A stretch of 64,000 nucleotides of DNA from JAEUMD01 sp050250815 (GCA_050250815.1 JBFWNY010000007.1:1-64000); one strand, 5' to 3'. Positions 26,387 through 35,450 are shown, numbered from the stretch's first letter. A program made the numbers and translations. The notes: a model not told the origin generated them from the letters alone.

Positions 26387-27604
26387 TCAGGCTGCGCCCA
26401 TTGCCTTCTGTAAGTTCTCGTCGACCTTTTCGAGGAAGCCGGTGGTGGACAGCCACTTCTGATCGGCGCCCACCAGAAGCGCGAGGTCCTTGGTCATGTC
26501 GCCGGCCTCGACGGTGGAGACGCAGACGCGCTCCAGCGTATCGGCGAAGCGCTTCAGCTCGTCGTTGCCGTCGAGCTTGGCGCGATGGGCGAGCCCGCGC
26601 GTCCACGCGAAGATCGAGGCGATTGAGTTGGTGCTTGTCTGCTTGCCCTTCTGGTGCTCGCGGTAGTGGCGCGTCACCGTGCCGTGCGCGGCCTCTGCCT
26701 CGACCGTCTTGCCGTCGGGTGTCATCAGCACGCTCGTCATCAGCCCAAGCGAGCCGAAGCCCTGCGCCACGGTGTCCGACTGCACGTCGCCGTCGTAGTT
26801 CTTGCAGGCCCAGATGTAGCCGCCGGACCACTTCAAGGCGGACGCCACCATGTCATCGATCAGGCGGTGCTCGTAGACGATCTTCTTCTTGTCGAACTCA
26901 GCCTTGAACTCCTTCTGGTAGACTTCCTCGAAGATATCCTTGAAGCGTCCGTCGTAGGCCTTGAGGATCGTGTTCTTGGTCGACAGATACACCGGCCAGC
27001 CGCGCAGCAGCCCGTAGTTCATCGAGGCGCGGGCGAAATCGCGGATGCTGTCGTCCAGATTGTACATGGCCATGGCGACGCCCGAGCCCGGAGCCTTGAA
27101 GACCTCCCTCTCGATCACCTTGCCGTCCTCGCCGACGAACTTGATCGTGAGCGTGCCCTTGCCGGGAAACTTGAAGTCCGTCGCGCGGTACTGGTCGCCG
27201 AAGGCATGGCGGCCGATGACGATCGGCTGCGTCCAGCCCGGCACGAGACGCGGCACGTTCCTGCAGATGATAGGCTCGCGGAAAATGACGCCGCCCAGGA
27301 TGTTGCGGATGGTGCCGTTCGGGCTCTTCCACATCTCCTTGAGCTTGAATTCCTCGACGCGGGCTTCATCCGGGGTGATGGTGGCGCACTTCACCGCAAC
27401 GCCGTGCTTCTTGGTCGCGTTTGCTGCGTCGATCGTCACCTGGTCGTTTGTCTTGTCCCGGTGCTCGACGCCCAGGTCGTAGTACTCGAGATTGACGTCG
27501 AGATAGGGGTGGATCAGCTTGTCCTTGATGAGCTGCCAGATGATGCGAGTCATCTCGTCGCCGTCCATCTCGACGACGGTGCCGGCCACCTTGATCTTCT
27601 TCAT
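26387..27604 (-). CDS. icd: NADP-dependent isocitrate dehydrogenase (eukaryote-like type)
   Basis: A 405-aa TCA-cycle enzyme oxidising isocitrate to 2-oxoglutarate with NADP. It begins KVAGTVVEMDGDEMTRIIW, the hallmark of the homodimeric subfamily II found in alphaproteobacteria and eukaryotes. Substrate-binding KSPNGTIRNILGGVIFREPI and the metal/Lys-Tyr region are intact (YDGDVQSDTVAQGFGSLGLM). NADP-site residues lie in EAAHGTVTRHYREHQKG. Single gene with its own terminator. Confidence 0.97.
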   Translation of the reverse strand: MKKIKVAGTVVEMDGDEMTRIIWQLIKDKLIHPYLDVNLEYYDLGVEHRDKTNDQVTIDAANATKKHGVAVKCATITPDEARVEEFKLKEMWKSPNGTIRNILGGVIFREPIICRNVPRLVPGWTQPIVIGRHAFGDQYRATDFKFPGKGTLTIKFVGEDGKVIEREVFKAPGSGVAMAMYNLDDSIRDFARASMNYGLLRGWPVYLSTKNTILKAYDGRFKDIFEEVYQKEFKAEFDKKKIVYEHRLIDDMVASALKWSGGYIWACKNYDGDVQSDTVAQGFGSLGLMTSVLMTPDGKTVEAEAAHGTVTRHYREHQKGKQTSTNSIASIFAWTRGLAHRAKLDGNDELKRFADTLERVCVSTVEAGDMTKDLALLVGADQKWLSTTGFLEKVDENLQKAMGAA

Positions 27605-27814
27605 GAGCTCCCTCGGGACTTGGCTGGGTTCCTGCGATGGGCGCGCACCTTAGACGCCCTGTCGCAGCGCAACAAGCCGTCGGAACGGATTAGGGCCGTC
27701 GTCGCATCCCGCCCGGGCTGGTTGATTTTCGCTGCGGGCCGAGGCTTGCCGCAGGCGGGCGGTTTTGGTCTTGTGCGGCGCTCAACGTCCGCAGCAACCG
27801 TCGCCGGTCTATTC

Positions 27815-27866
27815 GGTGCGCAAGGTGGGTGCGCAAGGCCGGTGCACGAAGCCGGTACACAAGGGA
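27815..27866 (+). repeat. Four 13-bp direct repeats upstream of the methyltransferase fusion gene
   Basis: Units begin at 27815, 27828, 27841 and 27854: GGTGCGCAAGGTG, GGTGCGCAAGGCC, GGTGCACGAAGCC and GGTACACAAGGGA. The period is exactly 13 bases. The last runs into the ribosome site of the following gene. No T tract or palindrome, so a terminator is unlikely; a leader or operator element is possible. Confidence 0.75.
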
Positions 27867-27878
27867 GGTCTCAACGCA

Positions 27879-29147
27879 GTGTCGGGCAGGGGAGATGTGA
27901 GCATCGAGGGGCATGCCGTCCGGCCACGGGATGCGAACGGGCAAACCCATGATTTGACTCTGGCGGATCTCGTCGAACGCGCGCACGAGGATGGTATCGA
28001 CAGCGTTCTGGGGGAAGGCACTCCAATCGGCCTCGACCGCGACGGTCTTGAGCAACTGCTCATCTATTGTGCGGAGCGGCGTTGCGAGCGCGACGATGCC
28101 GCGTGCCCGGGCTGCCGCCTGTGGAACCAGCGCGCCGGCATCCGCACGCTGGACGATCTGTGCCGCAGGCATGCGTCGATTGCAGCGCAGGATACGGGAT
28201 TGACCATCAGCGGCGGGGAGGGCCCCGGCCGCGAAGTGACGAGCCTTGACGAGCTGGCGCGCACGTACGCTGGCGAGGAGTACTGGTTCTGGGCCCGGCG
28301 CGTGCTGCGCAAGGTGCGCTATGGCCTGCGCCGCAGCGATGAGCTGTTCGACCCTGATTTCGCTGAGGTCAATGGTCCGGCGATCATCCTCATGGAGCCG
28401 CAGATCGCGGAGAACGTCGGCATGGTGGCTCGCGCCATGGCCAACTTCGGTCTCGATGAACTGCGTGTCGTCAACCCGCGCGACGGCTGGCCGTCCGAGA
28501 AGGCGCGTGCGGTCGCTTCGGGCGCTGCGGCGATCGTCGACGGCGCGGGCGTGCACACCAGTCTTCAGGAGGCGATCGCCGACCTCAACTATGTCGTCGC
28601 CACGACCGCGCGTCAGCGTGACATGCGCAAGCGGGTGCTGACGCCCGAGGAGGCCGCCGCCGAGATGCGCTCACGCATCGACCAGGGGCAGCGGTGCGGC
28701 ATCCTGTACGGGCGCGAGCGCAACGGGCTGGAGACCGCGGAGGTGGCCGATTGCGACGCTGTGGTCATGATCCCTGTCAACGCCAAGTTCGCCTCCCTCA
28801 ATCTGGCCCAGGCCGTGCTGCTCAACGGCTACGCCTGGCTGCGCTCGGGGGAGGTGGGCACGCTCGGACGCAAGACGCGCAACGACCGCCGGATCTCACC
28901 GGGGCTGCACCTGGGCCACGACGTGCCGGCCAGGCACGAGGAGATCGAGGGGTTCTTCCGGCATCTGGAAGAGGAACTCGACCGCCAGGGCTTCTTTACA
29001 CCGGCCGAGAGGCGGCCGGTCACGACCCGAAATATCCGCTCGCTGTTCCTTCGGGCCGGTTTGACGGCGCAGGAAGTCCGCACCCTTCGTGGCATAGTTG
29101 CCACTCTGACGCGCAGGCGCCCGAAGGGTGCTGGATCGTCCACATGA
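27879..29147 (+). CDS. TrmH/TrmJ-type SPOUT RNA methyltransferase with Cys-rich N-terminal domain
   Basis: The product is 422 aa from the GTG at 27879, fixed by an AAGGGAGGT ribosome site nine bases upstream. Residues about 166-330 are the SPOUT domain with its knot motifs: MEPQIAENVGMVARAMANF, ILYGRERNGL and IPVNAKFASLNLAQAVLL. This matches group 1 methyltransferases such as TrmJ, which 2'-O-methylate the anticodon loop of tRNA. The C-terminal helical region is also TrmJ-like. The first 160 residues are not part of TrmJ: they hold four Cys (64, 69, 76, 79; CAERRC then CPGC), LTISGGEGPG, and YWFWARRVLRKVRYGLRR. The spacing suggests a metal or Fe-S site. Confidence 0.88.
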   Translation: MSGRGDVSIEGHAVRPRDANGQTHDLTLADLVERAHEDGIDSVLGEGTPIGLDRDGLEQLLIYCAERRCERDDAACPGCRLWNQRAGIRTLDDLCRRHASIAAQDTGLTISGGEGPGREVTSLDELARTYAGEEYWFWARRVLRKVRYGLRRSDELFDPDFAEVNGPAIILMEPQIAENVGMVARAMANFGLDELRVVNPRDGWPSEKARAVASGAAAIVDGAGVHTSLQEAIADLNYVVATTARQRDMRKRVLTPEEAAAEMRSRIDQGQRCGILYGRERNGLETAEVADCDAVVMIPVNAKFASLNLAQAVLLNGYAWLRSGEVGTLGRKTRNDRRISPGLHLGHDVPARHEEIEGFFRHLEEELDRQGFFTPAERRPVTTRNIRSLFLRAGLTAQEVRTLRGIVATLTRRRPKGAGSST

Positions 29148-29391
29148 GGCGCCTTATTCAAGACACGTTTTAAGCCGAGCGATGCGCCTCGACTGGTCAT
29201 TCGATGAGCATTGGCAGCCGTTCGTCCCCCGAGTTCCAAGCGCGCCGGGGCGCGGAGAGGCTGCCGCCGTATCGGACCAGAAGGTGCTTTGCATCACAAC
29301 GCGCACGTGGAAGCGCGGACTTGGGGCCGGGCGAAGCCAGGCCAAGACCGGAGATGGGGCCGGACGAATGGGGCATTGGGAGATGCGGACT

Positions 29392-30042
29392 ATGGAGAAG
29401 AAACTCTCGACGGGGGCGAGCCGCCTGGTCGCGGCCATCGGGCTGGCGGCGATGCTGATCGCCTCCCCGGTCGCCGCCCAGGAGCTGAGCGACAAATCGG
29501 TCAAGACCTTCATGGACTACGCGTGGTCGCTGGTTCCGGCGCAGTTCACCATGCCTTCGGGCGAGGTCATCCAGATCGACAAGAAGAAGAAGGACGAGGT
29601 GATGGTGCCGCCGGACGTGGCGCGCGAAGTCATCCGCGTCGGCCGCATTTCGGCGCATGCGCAGGTCTGCAACCTCTATGAGGATCAGGTCGCCAACTAC
29701 CGCTCGCTGATGAAGCGCGAAGGCGACAAGAAGTCCTGGACCCCGCAGCAGATGATCTACATCTCGCAGCTTCATCTGACCACGGTGATGCTGCTGACCG
29801 GCAAGATCAAGCTGGTCGAGACCCAGGGCGACAAAAAAGTCGTCATCGAGGAGCGTAAGCCGTCGGTGCAGTCGTGTGCGCCCGAGCAGGCGGCCAAAGT
29901 CAAGGAAGTGATCACCGCCTACGTCAAGGCGGGTCCCCCGATCTCGCTGGCGACCCCGGTTCCGGTGAAGCCCGAAGAGGGCGGCACGGGGGCTGGCGCA
30001 CAGCCGGCGTCGGAGACGACGCTCGAGGTCCCCAAGAAGTAA
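29392..30042 (+). CDS. Secreted or periplasmic protein of unknown function
   Basis: The product is 216 aa. The ATG at 29392 is chosen because GGGAG lies nine bases upstream and it gives a standard signal peptide (KKLSTGASRLVAAIGLAAM, cleavage near VAA-QE). The mature part is helical (KSVKTFMDYAWSLVPAQFT, EVIRVGRISAHAQVCNLYED) with two Cys, and ends in a Pro/Gly/Thr-rich tail. I do not recognise the family. Its own terminator follows, so it is probably a single gene. Confidence 0.75.
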   Translation: MEKKLSTGASRLVAAIGLAAMLIASPVAAQELSDKSVKTFMDYAWSLVPAQFTMPSGEVIQIDKKKKDEVMVPPDVAREVIRVGRISAHAQVCNLYEDQVANYRSLMKREGDKKSWTPQQMIYISQLHLTTVMLLTGKIKLVETQGDKKVVIEERKPSVQSCAPEQAAKVKEVITAYVKAGPPISLATPVPVKPEEGGTGAGAQPASETTLEVPKK

Positions 30043-30120
30043 GCCTCCAGCCTGCCCAAACCGCCGCGCGGCAGCGCGTGGTTGACGAGCGGGGCCGGCG
30101 CAGCTAAACACCAGCGTCTC

Positions 30121-30144
30121 ACGCGGGCCTCGAGGGGCCCGCGT
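30121..30144 (+). terminator. Terminator upstream of rpsD
   Basis: Nine-bp stem ACGCGGGCC/GGCCCGCGT with a 6-base loop followed by TCGTTTG. It closes the transcript of the secreted-protein gene before rpsD. Confidence 0.65.
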
Positions 30145-30329
30145 TCGTTTGCGCACCCGCGGTGGCGGCTGCCGGACCTTGGCGTCCGGTCTTGTCCGAT
30201 CCACCTGTCGGTCGCCCGGCGCGGCTTTGGCCCGCGGGGTGGCAGAGGAGGGGGCGCTCCAACGCCCGTCCGAAGGCGGCCTCACAGGGCTGCTGGCGGT
30301 CGGGTTTTCGCCAACTGGAGTGCCACGAT

Positions 30330-30947
30330 ATGACCAAGCGCGTCCGCGCCAAGCACAAGATTGACCGCCGCCTGGGTGAGAACCTCTGGGGCCGTCCGAA
30401 AAGCCCACTCAACAAGCGCGAGAGCCGTCCGGGCCAGCACGGCGAGCGCCGCGTCGGCAAGACGTCCGACTACGGCCAGCAGCTCAAGGCCAAGCAGAAG
30501 CTCAAGGGCTACTACGCGGCGATGACTGAGCGGCAGTTCCGCCGCATCTATGACGAGGCCTCGCGGCTCAAGGGCTCGACGTCCGAGCACATCATCGGCC
30601 TGCTGGAGCGCCGCCTCGACGCGCTCGTCTACCGCGCCAAGTTCGTGCCGACGATGTTCGCCGCGCGCCAGTTCGTCAGCCACGGCCACGTCGCCGTCAA
30701 CGGCCGCCGCGTCACGATCCCGAGCTTCCGCGTGCGCGTCGGTGACGCCATCACGCTGCGCGACAAGGCGCGCGACATGGCGCTGGTGCTCGAATCGAGC
30801 AAGAGCGCGGAGCGCGACGTTCCCGACTACATCGATGCCGACCATTCCAAGATGACCGCCAAGATGACGCGCGTGCCTGCGCTTTCTGACGTGCCCTACC
30901 CGGTGCAGATGGAGCCCAACCTCGTCGTCGAGTTCTATTCGCGCTGA
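30330..30947 (+). CDS. rpsD: 30S ribosomal protein S4
   Basis: The product is 205 aa, standard length. The N-terminal KHKIDRRLGENLWG segment, the RPGQHGERR stretch, and the S4 RNA-binding domain (LERRLDALVYRAKFVPTM, FVSHGHVAVNGRRVTIPSFRV) are intact. It binds 16S rRNA early in small-subunit assembly. It stands alone between two terminators, as in many alphaproteobacteria. Lacks the zinc-finger Cys of some S4 copies. Confidence 0.98.
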   Translation: MTKRVRAKHKIDRRLGENLWGRPKSPLNKRESRPGQHGERRVGKTSDYGQQLKAKQKLKGYYAAMTERQFRRIYDEASRLKGSTSEHIIGLLERRLDALVYRAKFVPTMFAARQFVSHGHVAVNGRRVTIPSFRVRVGDAITLRDKARDMALVLESSKSAERDVPDYIDADHSKMTAKMTRVPALSDVPYPVQMEPNLVVEFYSR

Positions 30948-30976
30948 TCGGCAGACAGCATTCTCGCTATTTGCAG

Positions 30977-30999
30977 CGGCCGGGCTCATCGCCCGGCCG
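30977..30999 (+). terminator. rpsD terminator
   Basis: Nine-bp perfect GC stem CGGCCGGGC/GCCCGGCCG, loop TCATC, then TTTGCTTT. Thirty bases after the rpsD stop. Confidence 0.88.
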
Positions 31000-31116
31000 T
31001 TTGCTTTGGTGCCCCCGCATGCCCCTCGCGCGGATAAGCCTTGCACCAAAGTAGGGATTTGCTCCAAGCTTCCTCCAGCTTCGCAAAGAAGAAGCGGCTC
31101 AGCGGAGGAAACAACA

Positions 31117-33243
31117 ATGAACAAACACCCCGTGCAGACCGAATTTTTCGGCGGCTGTCCGCACGACTGTCCCGACACCTGCTCGATGATCTTCGAGGTC
31201 AAGAACGGCATTGTCGAGAGCGTGCGGGGCAACCCGGATCATCCGATGACCCGCGGCGGCCTGTGCGTGAAGCTCAAGGACTACGAGAAGCGCCACTATC
31301 ACCCCGATCGCGTCCTCTATCCAATGCGCCGCACCGGGCCCAAGGGCTCCAAGAGCTTTGAGCGCATCACGTGGGACGAAGCGCTCGACGAGATCGTGTC
31401 ACGCTGGCGCAGGATTATCGACGAGCACGGTCCGCAGGCCATCATCCCCTACAGCTATCTGGGCAACCAGGGCCTCGTGCACGGCCTCAACGGCGGCGAT
31501 GCGTTCTTCAATCGGCTGGGCGCGACGGTGTGCGAGAGGACGTTCTGCGGCGAAGGCTCGTGCACCGCATGGTTGCTGACTCTCGGCCCGACGGCGGGCC
31601 TCGACCCCGAGAGCTACATCCACTCCAAGTACATCGTCATCTGGGCCTGCAACAGCGTCTCCACCAACCTTCATCACTGGGCGATCGTTCGGGACGCACA
31701 GAAGGCGGGTGCCAAGGTCGTCGTCATCGACGCCTACCGGTCGCGCACCGCCAAGGACGCCGACTGGCACATATGTCCCAAGCCCGGGACCGACGGCGCG
31801 CTCGCCATGGCGCTGATCAATTCGATCATCGACCAGGGGCTCGTCGACCGCGACTACGTGGAGAAGTACACGCACGGGTTTGAGGCCCTTGCCGAGCGCG
31901 CCCGCAGCCGCACGCCTGAATGGGCGGAGAAGATCACGGGCGTACCGGCGGCCGACATACGGAAGCTGGCGCGCGAGCTTGCCACCAGCCAGCCGGCCGC
32001 CATCCGCATCGGCGTGGCGCTGGAGCGCCATCATGGCGGCGGTCAGACGATCCGCGCGGTCTCCTGCATTCCTGCCCTGACCGGCGCATGGCGCCACGTC
32101 GGCGGCGGCATAACGCAGTTCCCGGTGTGGGAGCATCCCTACAGGTTCGATGTCATCTGCCGCCCGGATCTCATTCCGGAGGGCACGCAGGTCGTCAACA
32201 ACCTGCGCATCGGCCGCGCCCTGCTCGGCGAACTGGACCTCAAGGTGCCGATCAAGTCGGTGATGTGCTGGAACTCCAATCCCGTGACGCAAGCGCCCGA
32301 GACCGACAAGATCGTCGAAGGGTTGAAGCGCGAGGACCTGTTCCTTGTCTCGGCCGAGCACTTCATTTCCGACACAGCGGCCTATGCCGACATCGTCTTG
32401 CCGGCGACCATGGGTGCCGAACACGAAGACATGATCCTGTCGTGGGGGCATCTCTATCTGACCTACAACGCCAAGTCGGCCAGAGCGCCGGGCGAGGCCG
32501 TTCCCAACAACGAGATCTTCCGCCGCCTTGCCGCCCGTCTCGGCTTCGAGGAAGAGAACTTCAAGTGGTCCGATAGCGAGTGCCTGGAGAACTACGTCGA
32601 TTGGAACGCGCCGGCCTGCAAGGGCATCGATCTCGACCACCTGCGGAAGCACGGCTTTGCGCGCCTCAACGTCGGCACCAAGGACGACCGTTGTCCGCAC
32701 CGCGAAGGCAACTTTCCGACGCCGACCGGCAAGTGCATGTTCGAGGTTCAAGGCGCGAAGAACTTCGTCGCCGGCCCCTTCCGCCAGATGTACGAAGGCT
32801 TCCAGCCGGGAGAGGACCTCGACCCGCTGCCCGACTACACCCCGCCACGGGAATCGGCAGCATCCAATCCGCTGCTCGCCGAGAAATTCCCGCTCAACAT
32901 CGTGTCGCCCAAGAGCCACGGCTTTCTCAACTCGTGCTACGCCAACATGGACGACAAGATCAAAGGCCAGGGTGAACAGTTCGTGCTCATCAACGTGGCC
33001 GATGCCGGACCGCGAGGCATCGAGCAGGGCGACCGCGTGCAGGTGAGTAACGGGCGCGGCGCGTTCAAGGCCGTTGCGCGCATCACCGACGACGTCAATC
33101 AGGGCGTGGTTGTTGCGACGCTCGGATACTGGCGGCAGCTCAACGATGGCACCGTCAACTCGATCAGCTCGGCGGAATTCACCGACATGGGCCATGCGCC
33201 GTCGTTTTCCGACAACCTTGTTGAAGTGACGCGGTGCAACTGA
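31117..33243 (+). CDS. Molybdopterin oxidoreductase, DMSO-reductase family
   Basis: A 708-aa molybdenum enzyme. An N-terminal [4Fe-4S] site is formed by Cys14, Cys18, Cys22 and Cys50 (CPHDCPDTC, GGLC). The molybdopterin-binding domains follow with ERITWDEALDEI, DAYRSRTAKDADWHICPKPGTDGALA and a C-terminal dinucleotide-binding domain (NIVSPKSHGFLNSCYAN, then VQVSNGRG). There is no Tat signal, so it is likely cytoplasmic. The likely Mo-ligand region is CERTFCGEGSCTAW. Electron-transfer partners are absent nearby; DmsB/DmsC-type genes occur 16 kb away in the window. GGAGGAAAC precedes the ATG. Substrate unknown. Confidence 0.93.
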   Translation: MNKHPVQTEFFGGCPHDCPDTCSMIFEVKNGIVESVRGNPDHPMTRGGLCVKLKDYEKRHYHPDRVLYPMRRTGPKGSKSFERITWDEALDEIVSRWRRIIDEHGPQAIIPYSYLGNQGLVHGLNGGDAFFNRLGATVCERTFCGEGSCTAWLLTLGPTAGLDPESYIHSKYIVIWACNSVSTNLHHWAIVRDAQKAGAKVVVIDAYRSRTAKDADWHICPKPGTDGALAMALINSIIDQGLVDRDYVEKYTHGFEALAERARSRTPEWAEKITGVPAADIRKLARELATSQPAAIRIGVALERHHGGGQTIRAVSCIPALTGAWRHVGGGITQFPVWEHPYRFDVICRPDLIPEGTQVVNNLRIGRALLGELDLKVPIKSVMCWNSNPVTQAPETDKIVEGLKREDLFLVSAEHFISDTAAYADIVLPATMGAEHEDMILSWGHLYLTYNAKSARAPGEAVPNNEIFRRLAARLGFEEENFKWSDSECLENYVDWNAPACKGIDLDHLRKHGFARLNVGTKDDRCPHREGNFPTPTGKCMFEVQGAKNFVAGPFRQMYEGFQPGEDLDPLPDYTPPRESAASNPLLAEKFPLNIVSPKSHGFLNSCYANMDDKIKGQGEQFVLINVADAGPRGIEQGDRVQVSNGRGAFKAVARITDDVNQGVVVATLGYWRQLNDGTVNSISSAEFTDMGHAPSFSDNLVEVTRCN

Positions 33244-33330
33244 CGTCGTGACGGCGCGCCTTCGCGGACTGCGGTGAGCGCGCCGCGCGAAGTGCTGTCG
33301 TGACGTCGGCTGCAGGTAGCAGAGGGCAGA

Positions 33331-33669
33331 ATGAACCATCCCGTGCTGCTGGGCATCGGCGCGGCGCTGACCGTGCTGGGCATTGTGCTGATGCGCTGGG
33401 CGGGCCGCTACGATCCGACGGGAATTGCGGCCGATGCGGCGTGGCGCCTGGCCAAGACGCGCAGCGCCACGGGCGCACGCGATGAGTTCGGCCGGATCGT
33501 GGACGAGCACATGAAGGACATTCGTGAGGATGCCGCGCGTATCGGTCACGCGCGCACGGCCGTCAAGCACGGGGGACGCCTCTTCGTGGCGCGCTTCGTG
33601 AGCATGGCGGGGATCATTCTCACTCTGGTCGGCCTGGCGCTTGCCGCCGCCGCCTTCCTCGTCGGCTGA
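33331..33669 (+). CDS. Small two-helix membrane protein of unknown function
   Basis: The product is 112 aa with one hydrophobic helix at each end (about residues 4-23 and 88-111) and a charged, amphipathic central part (RDEFGRIVDEHMKDIREDAARI). Topology suggests both ends in the membrane with the centre in the cytoplasm. GAGGG precedes the ATG. It lies 87 bases after the molybdoenzyme on the same strand; a link is possible but unproven. Family not recognised. Confidence 0.68.
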   Translation: MNHPVLLGIGAALTVLGIVLMRWAGRYDPTGIAADAAWRLAKTRSATGARDEFGRIVDEHMKDIREDAARIGHARTAVKHGGRLFVARFVSMAGIILTLVGLALAAAAFLVG

Positions 33670-33678
33670 GCGATGCCC

Positions 33679-34806
33679 TCAAGGCTTCGGCCGCAGTGGA
33701 TCACGTGATGGGATGAACCGCCGCCGGCGCGGCACGGGCTGCTCCATCGCGATGGGGGACGGTCCCACGTCGGTCCCGTCGTCGTTCGCAGCCAGCCTGT
33801 CCTGCGCGTCGGGATGCCGCCGCGCCGCCGGCACGGTATTGGCCCAGCCGTAGGCCAGCATCGTCATGATCGTGGAGGCGGCGAAGAAGTAGACGCCGGG
33901 CAGGACGCTCGCCTCCGTGTAGCCGGACGAGTTGATGTAGAAGATCATCAGCGCCAGCACCATCACGTCCGTCATCGAATACCGGCCGAGCCATTCCATG
34001 GTCGAGATCGAGCGGGCGCGGAACTCCGGGCTCAGATCGGGCGAGGTCACGAGCGTCAGCAGGTAGAAGAGCTTGAGGAACGGGAACAGGATGGAGACGG
34101 TGAAGACGACACCACAGAGGAAGAACTCTTCGTTCTGGTAGAGGGCGTAGATGATAGTCGCGATGGAATGCTCGTTGGTCCAGACGTAGACCGTGGTGAA
34201 GCGTATCACAGGCAGGATCACGCCCAGCACGAAGAACACCGTCGCGAGGATGATGATGAACGACAGCACGAAGTTGCGGACGCCGGAGTAGCGCGACGCC
34301 GGGGCCGGCAACGCCAGCACCTCAGGCTTGCGGGCCGCGTTCTCACCACCGCGCAACCAGGCGTAGGACAGGATCATCATCACGACAGCGGCCGTGAAGA
34401 AGTAGACCCCGGTCAAGCTGCGCGCATCATAGACGCCCTGGCTCTTGATGAAGAAGATCGTGAGCGCCAGCACCAGCACGTCGTGCATGGACCATTTGCC
34501 CAGCCACTCGAGCGCGCGCAGCCGCCTGTAGTGGCGCGTGATCTCCTCGATGGGCAATGTCGAGACGAGCAGCAGGTAGAGCAGTTTCAGGACCGGGAAC
34601 ACGATCGAGAACAGAGCGATGGTTAGGCCGAGGAAGGTCTGTCCGTCGCGCACGAGAACCAGCACCGTCGACAGCAACGAGTGCTCCGTGGTCCAGAATA
34701 CGTACTTGGTGAGTTTGATGATCGGCAGCGTGACGCCGAGCGCTAGGCAGACGCTGGCGCCGATGATGGCGAAGCTGAGGAGGAACCGCCGGCCGCCGAG
34801 CCGCAT
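33679..34806 (-). CDS. PqiA-like membrane protein with internal duplication
   Basis: The product is 375 aa and is made of two similar halves (about 1-155 and 170-330). Each begins with a long helix (LPIIKLTKYVF / LPVIRFTTVYV), continues with EHS, a helix ending FPVLKLLYLL / FPFLKLFYLL, then ALEWLGKWSMHDVLVLAL / TMEWLGRYSMTDVMVLAL and GVYFFTAAVVMMILSYAW / GVYFFAASTIMTMLAYGW. This is the paraquat-inducible protein A fold, a membrane partner of MCE/PqiB lipid transport. The zinc-type CxxC of classic PqiA is missing. No pqiB or pqiC is next to it. Confidence 0.88.
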   Translation of the reverse strand: MRLGGRRFLLSFAIIGASVCLALGVTLPIIKLTKYVFWTTEHSLLSTVLVLVRDGQTFLGLTIALFSIVFPVLKLLYLLLVSTLPIEEITRHYRRLRALEWLGKWSMHDVLVLALTIFFIKSQGVYDARSLTGVYFFTAAVVMMILSYAWLRGGENAARKPEVLALPAPASRYSGVRNFVLSFIIILATVFFVLGVILPVIRFTTVYVWTNEHSIATIIYALYQNEEFFLCGVVFTVSILFPFLKLFYLLTLVTSPDLSPEFRARSISTMEWLGRYSMTDVMVLALMIFYINSSGYTEASVLPGVYFFAASTIMTMLAYGWANTVPAARRHPDAQDRLAANDDGTDVGPSPIAMEQPVPRRRRFIPSRDPLRPKP

Positions 34807-34858
34807 CGTGCCTGTCCTGGCTCCTAGTGGCGGGGTCGCTTGGCCGCCTCATGCTAAA

Positions 34859-34890
34859 ACGGGGCCGGGCGATGCACGCCGCGGCCCCGT
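34859..34890 (-). terminator. grxD terminator
   Basis: Long hairpin: ACGGGGCCG with CGGCCCCGT plus an inner GGCG/CGCC across loop ATGCA (one bulge). On the minus strand TTTAGC follows. Lies between the grxD stop and the next leftward gene. Confidence 0.65.
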
Positions 34891-34947
34891 CATTCTTAGA
34901 AAACCTGTCCTGGGCCAAATCGAGGCCGAAGGGAGCGCGTGTGTCCG

Positions 34948-35298
34948 TCAGGCTGTCATGCGCGACTTGTCGTAGGCGACGCCCTTGCTCTCGAGCAGCT
35001 GCTGCAGCTCGCCCGCCTGGAACATCTCGCGGACGATGTCGCAACCACCCACGAACTCGCCCTTGACGTAGAGCTGCGGGATTGTCGGCCAGTTGGTGAA
35101 CGCCTTGATGCCGTCGCGGACGCTCATGTCCTCCAGCACGTTGACGTCCTTGTACTTGACGCCGAGGTAGCCGAGAATCTGCGCGACCTGGCCGGAGAAA
35201 CCGCACTGCGGAAACTGCTGGGTCCCCTTCATGAACAGAACGCCGTCATTGGCGGCGATCTGCTTGCGGATCCAGTCGTGGATCTCCTGCTGGCTCAT
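34948..35298 (-). CDS. grxD: Monothiol glutaredoxin, Grx4 family
   Basis: The product is 116 aa. The CGFS motif is at 32-35 (FPQCGFSGQV), and glutathione-binding residues are in KGTQQFP, NWPTIPQLYVKGEFVGGCDIV. These proteins bind a [2Fe-2S] cluster bridged by glutathione and work with BolA in Fe-S trafficking and iron sensing. The start at 35298 follows AAGGAATTG. It is downstream of bolA on the same strand, 152 bases away, fitting the known Grx4-BolA partnership. Confidence 0.96.
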   Translation of the reverse strand: MSQQEIHDWIRKQIAANDGVLFMKGTQQFPQCGFSGQVAQILGYLGVKYKDVNVLEDMSVRDGIKAFTNWPTIPQLYVKGEFVGGCDIVREMFQAGELQQLLESKGVAYDKSRMTA

Positions 35299-35450
35299 GA
35301 GCAATTCCTTCCCGTGCGTATGGCCCGCGGCGTGTGGCGGGCCGTCCTGAGAGTCCTGCGAATACATGGGATGCGCCACCGTGCCATGTCAATGACACCA
35401 GCAGAATGTGGGATTTGGCGCGAATTCGGCAAGTGTGTGCCGTGACGCGC

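Noticed and set aside
26654..27952. Rightward 432-codon open frame over icd
   Set aside because: Antisense shadow of isocitrate dehydrogenase, His/Asp/Val-rich as expected for the complementary frame.
31399..33570. Leftward 723-codon open frame over the molybdoenzyme
   Set aside because: Length alone is impressive, but it mirrors a conserved enzyme codon by codon and has no recognisable domain.
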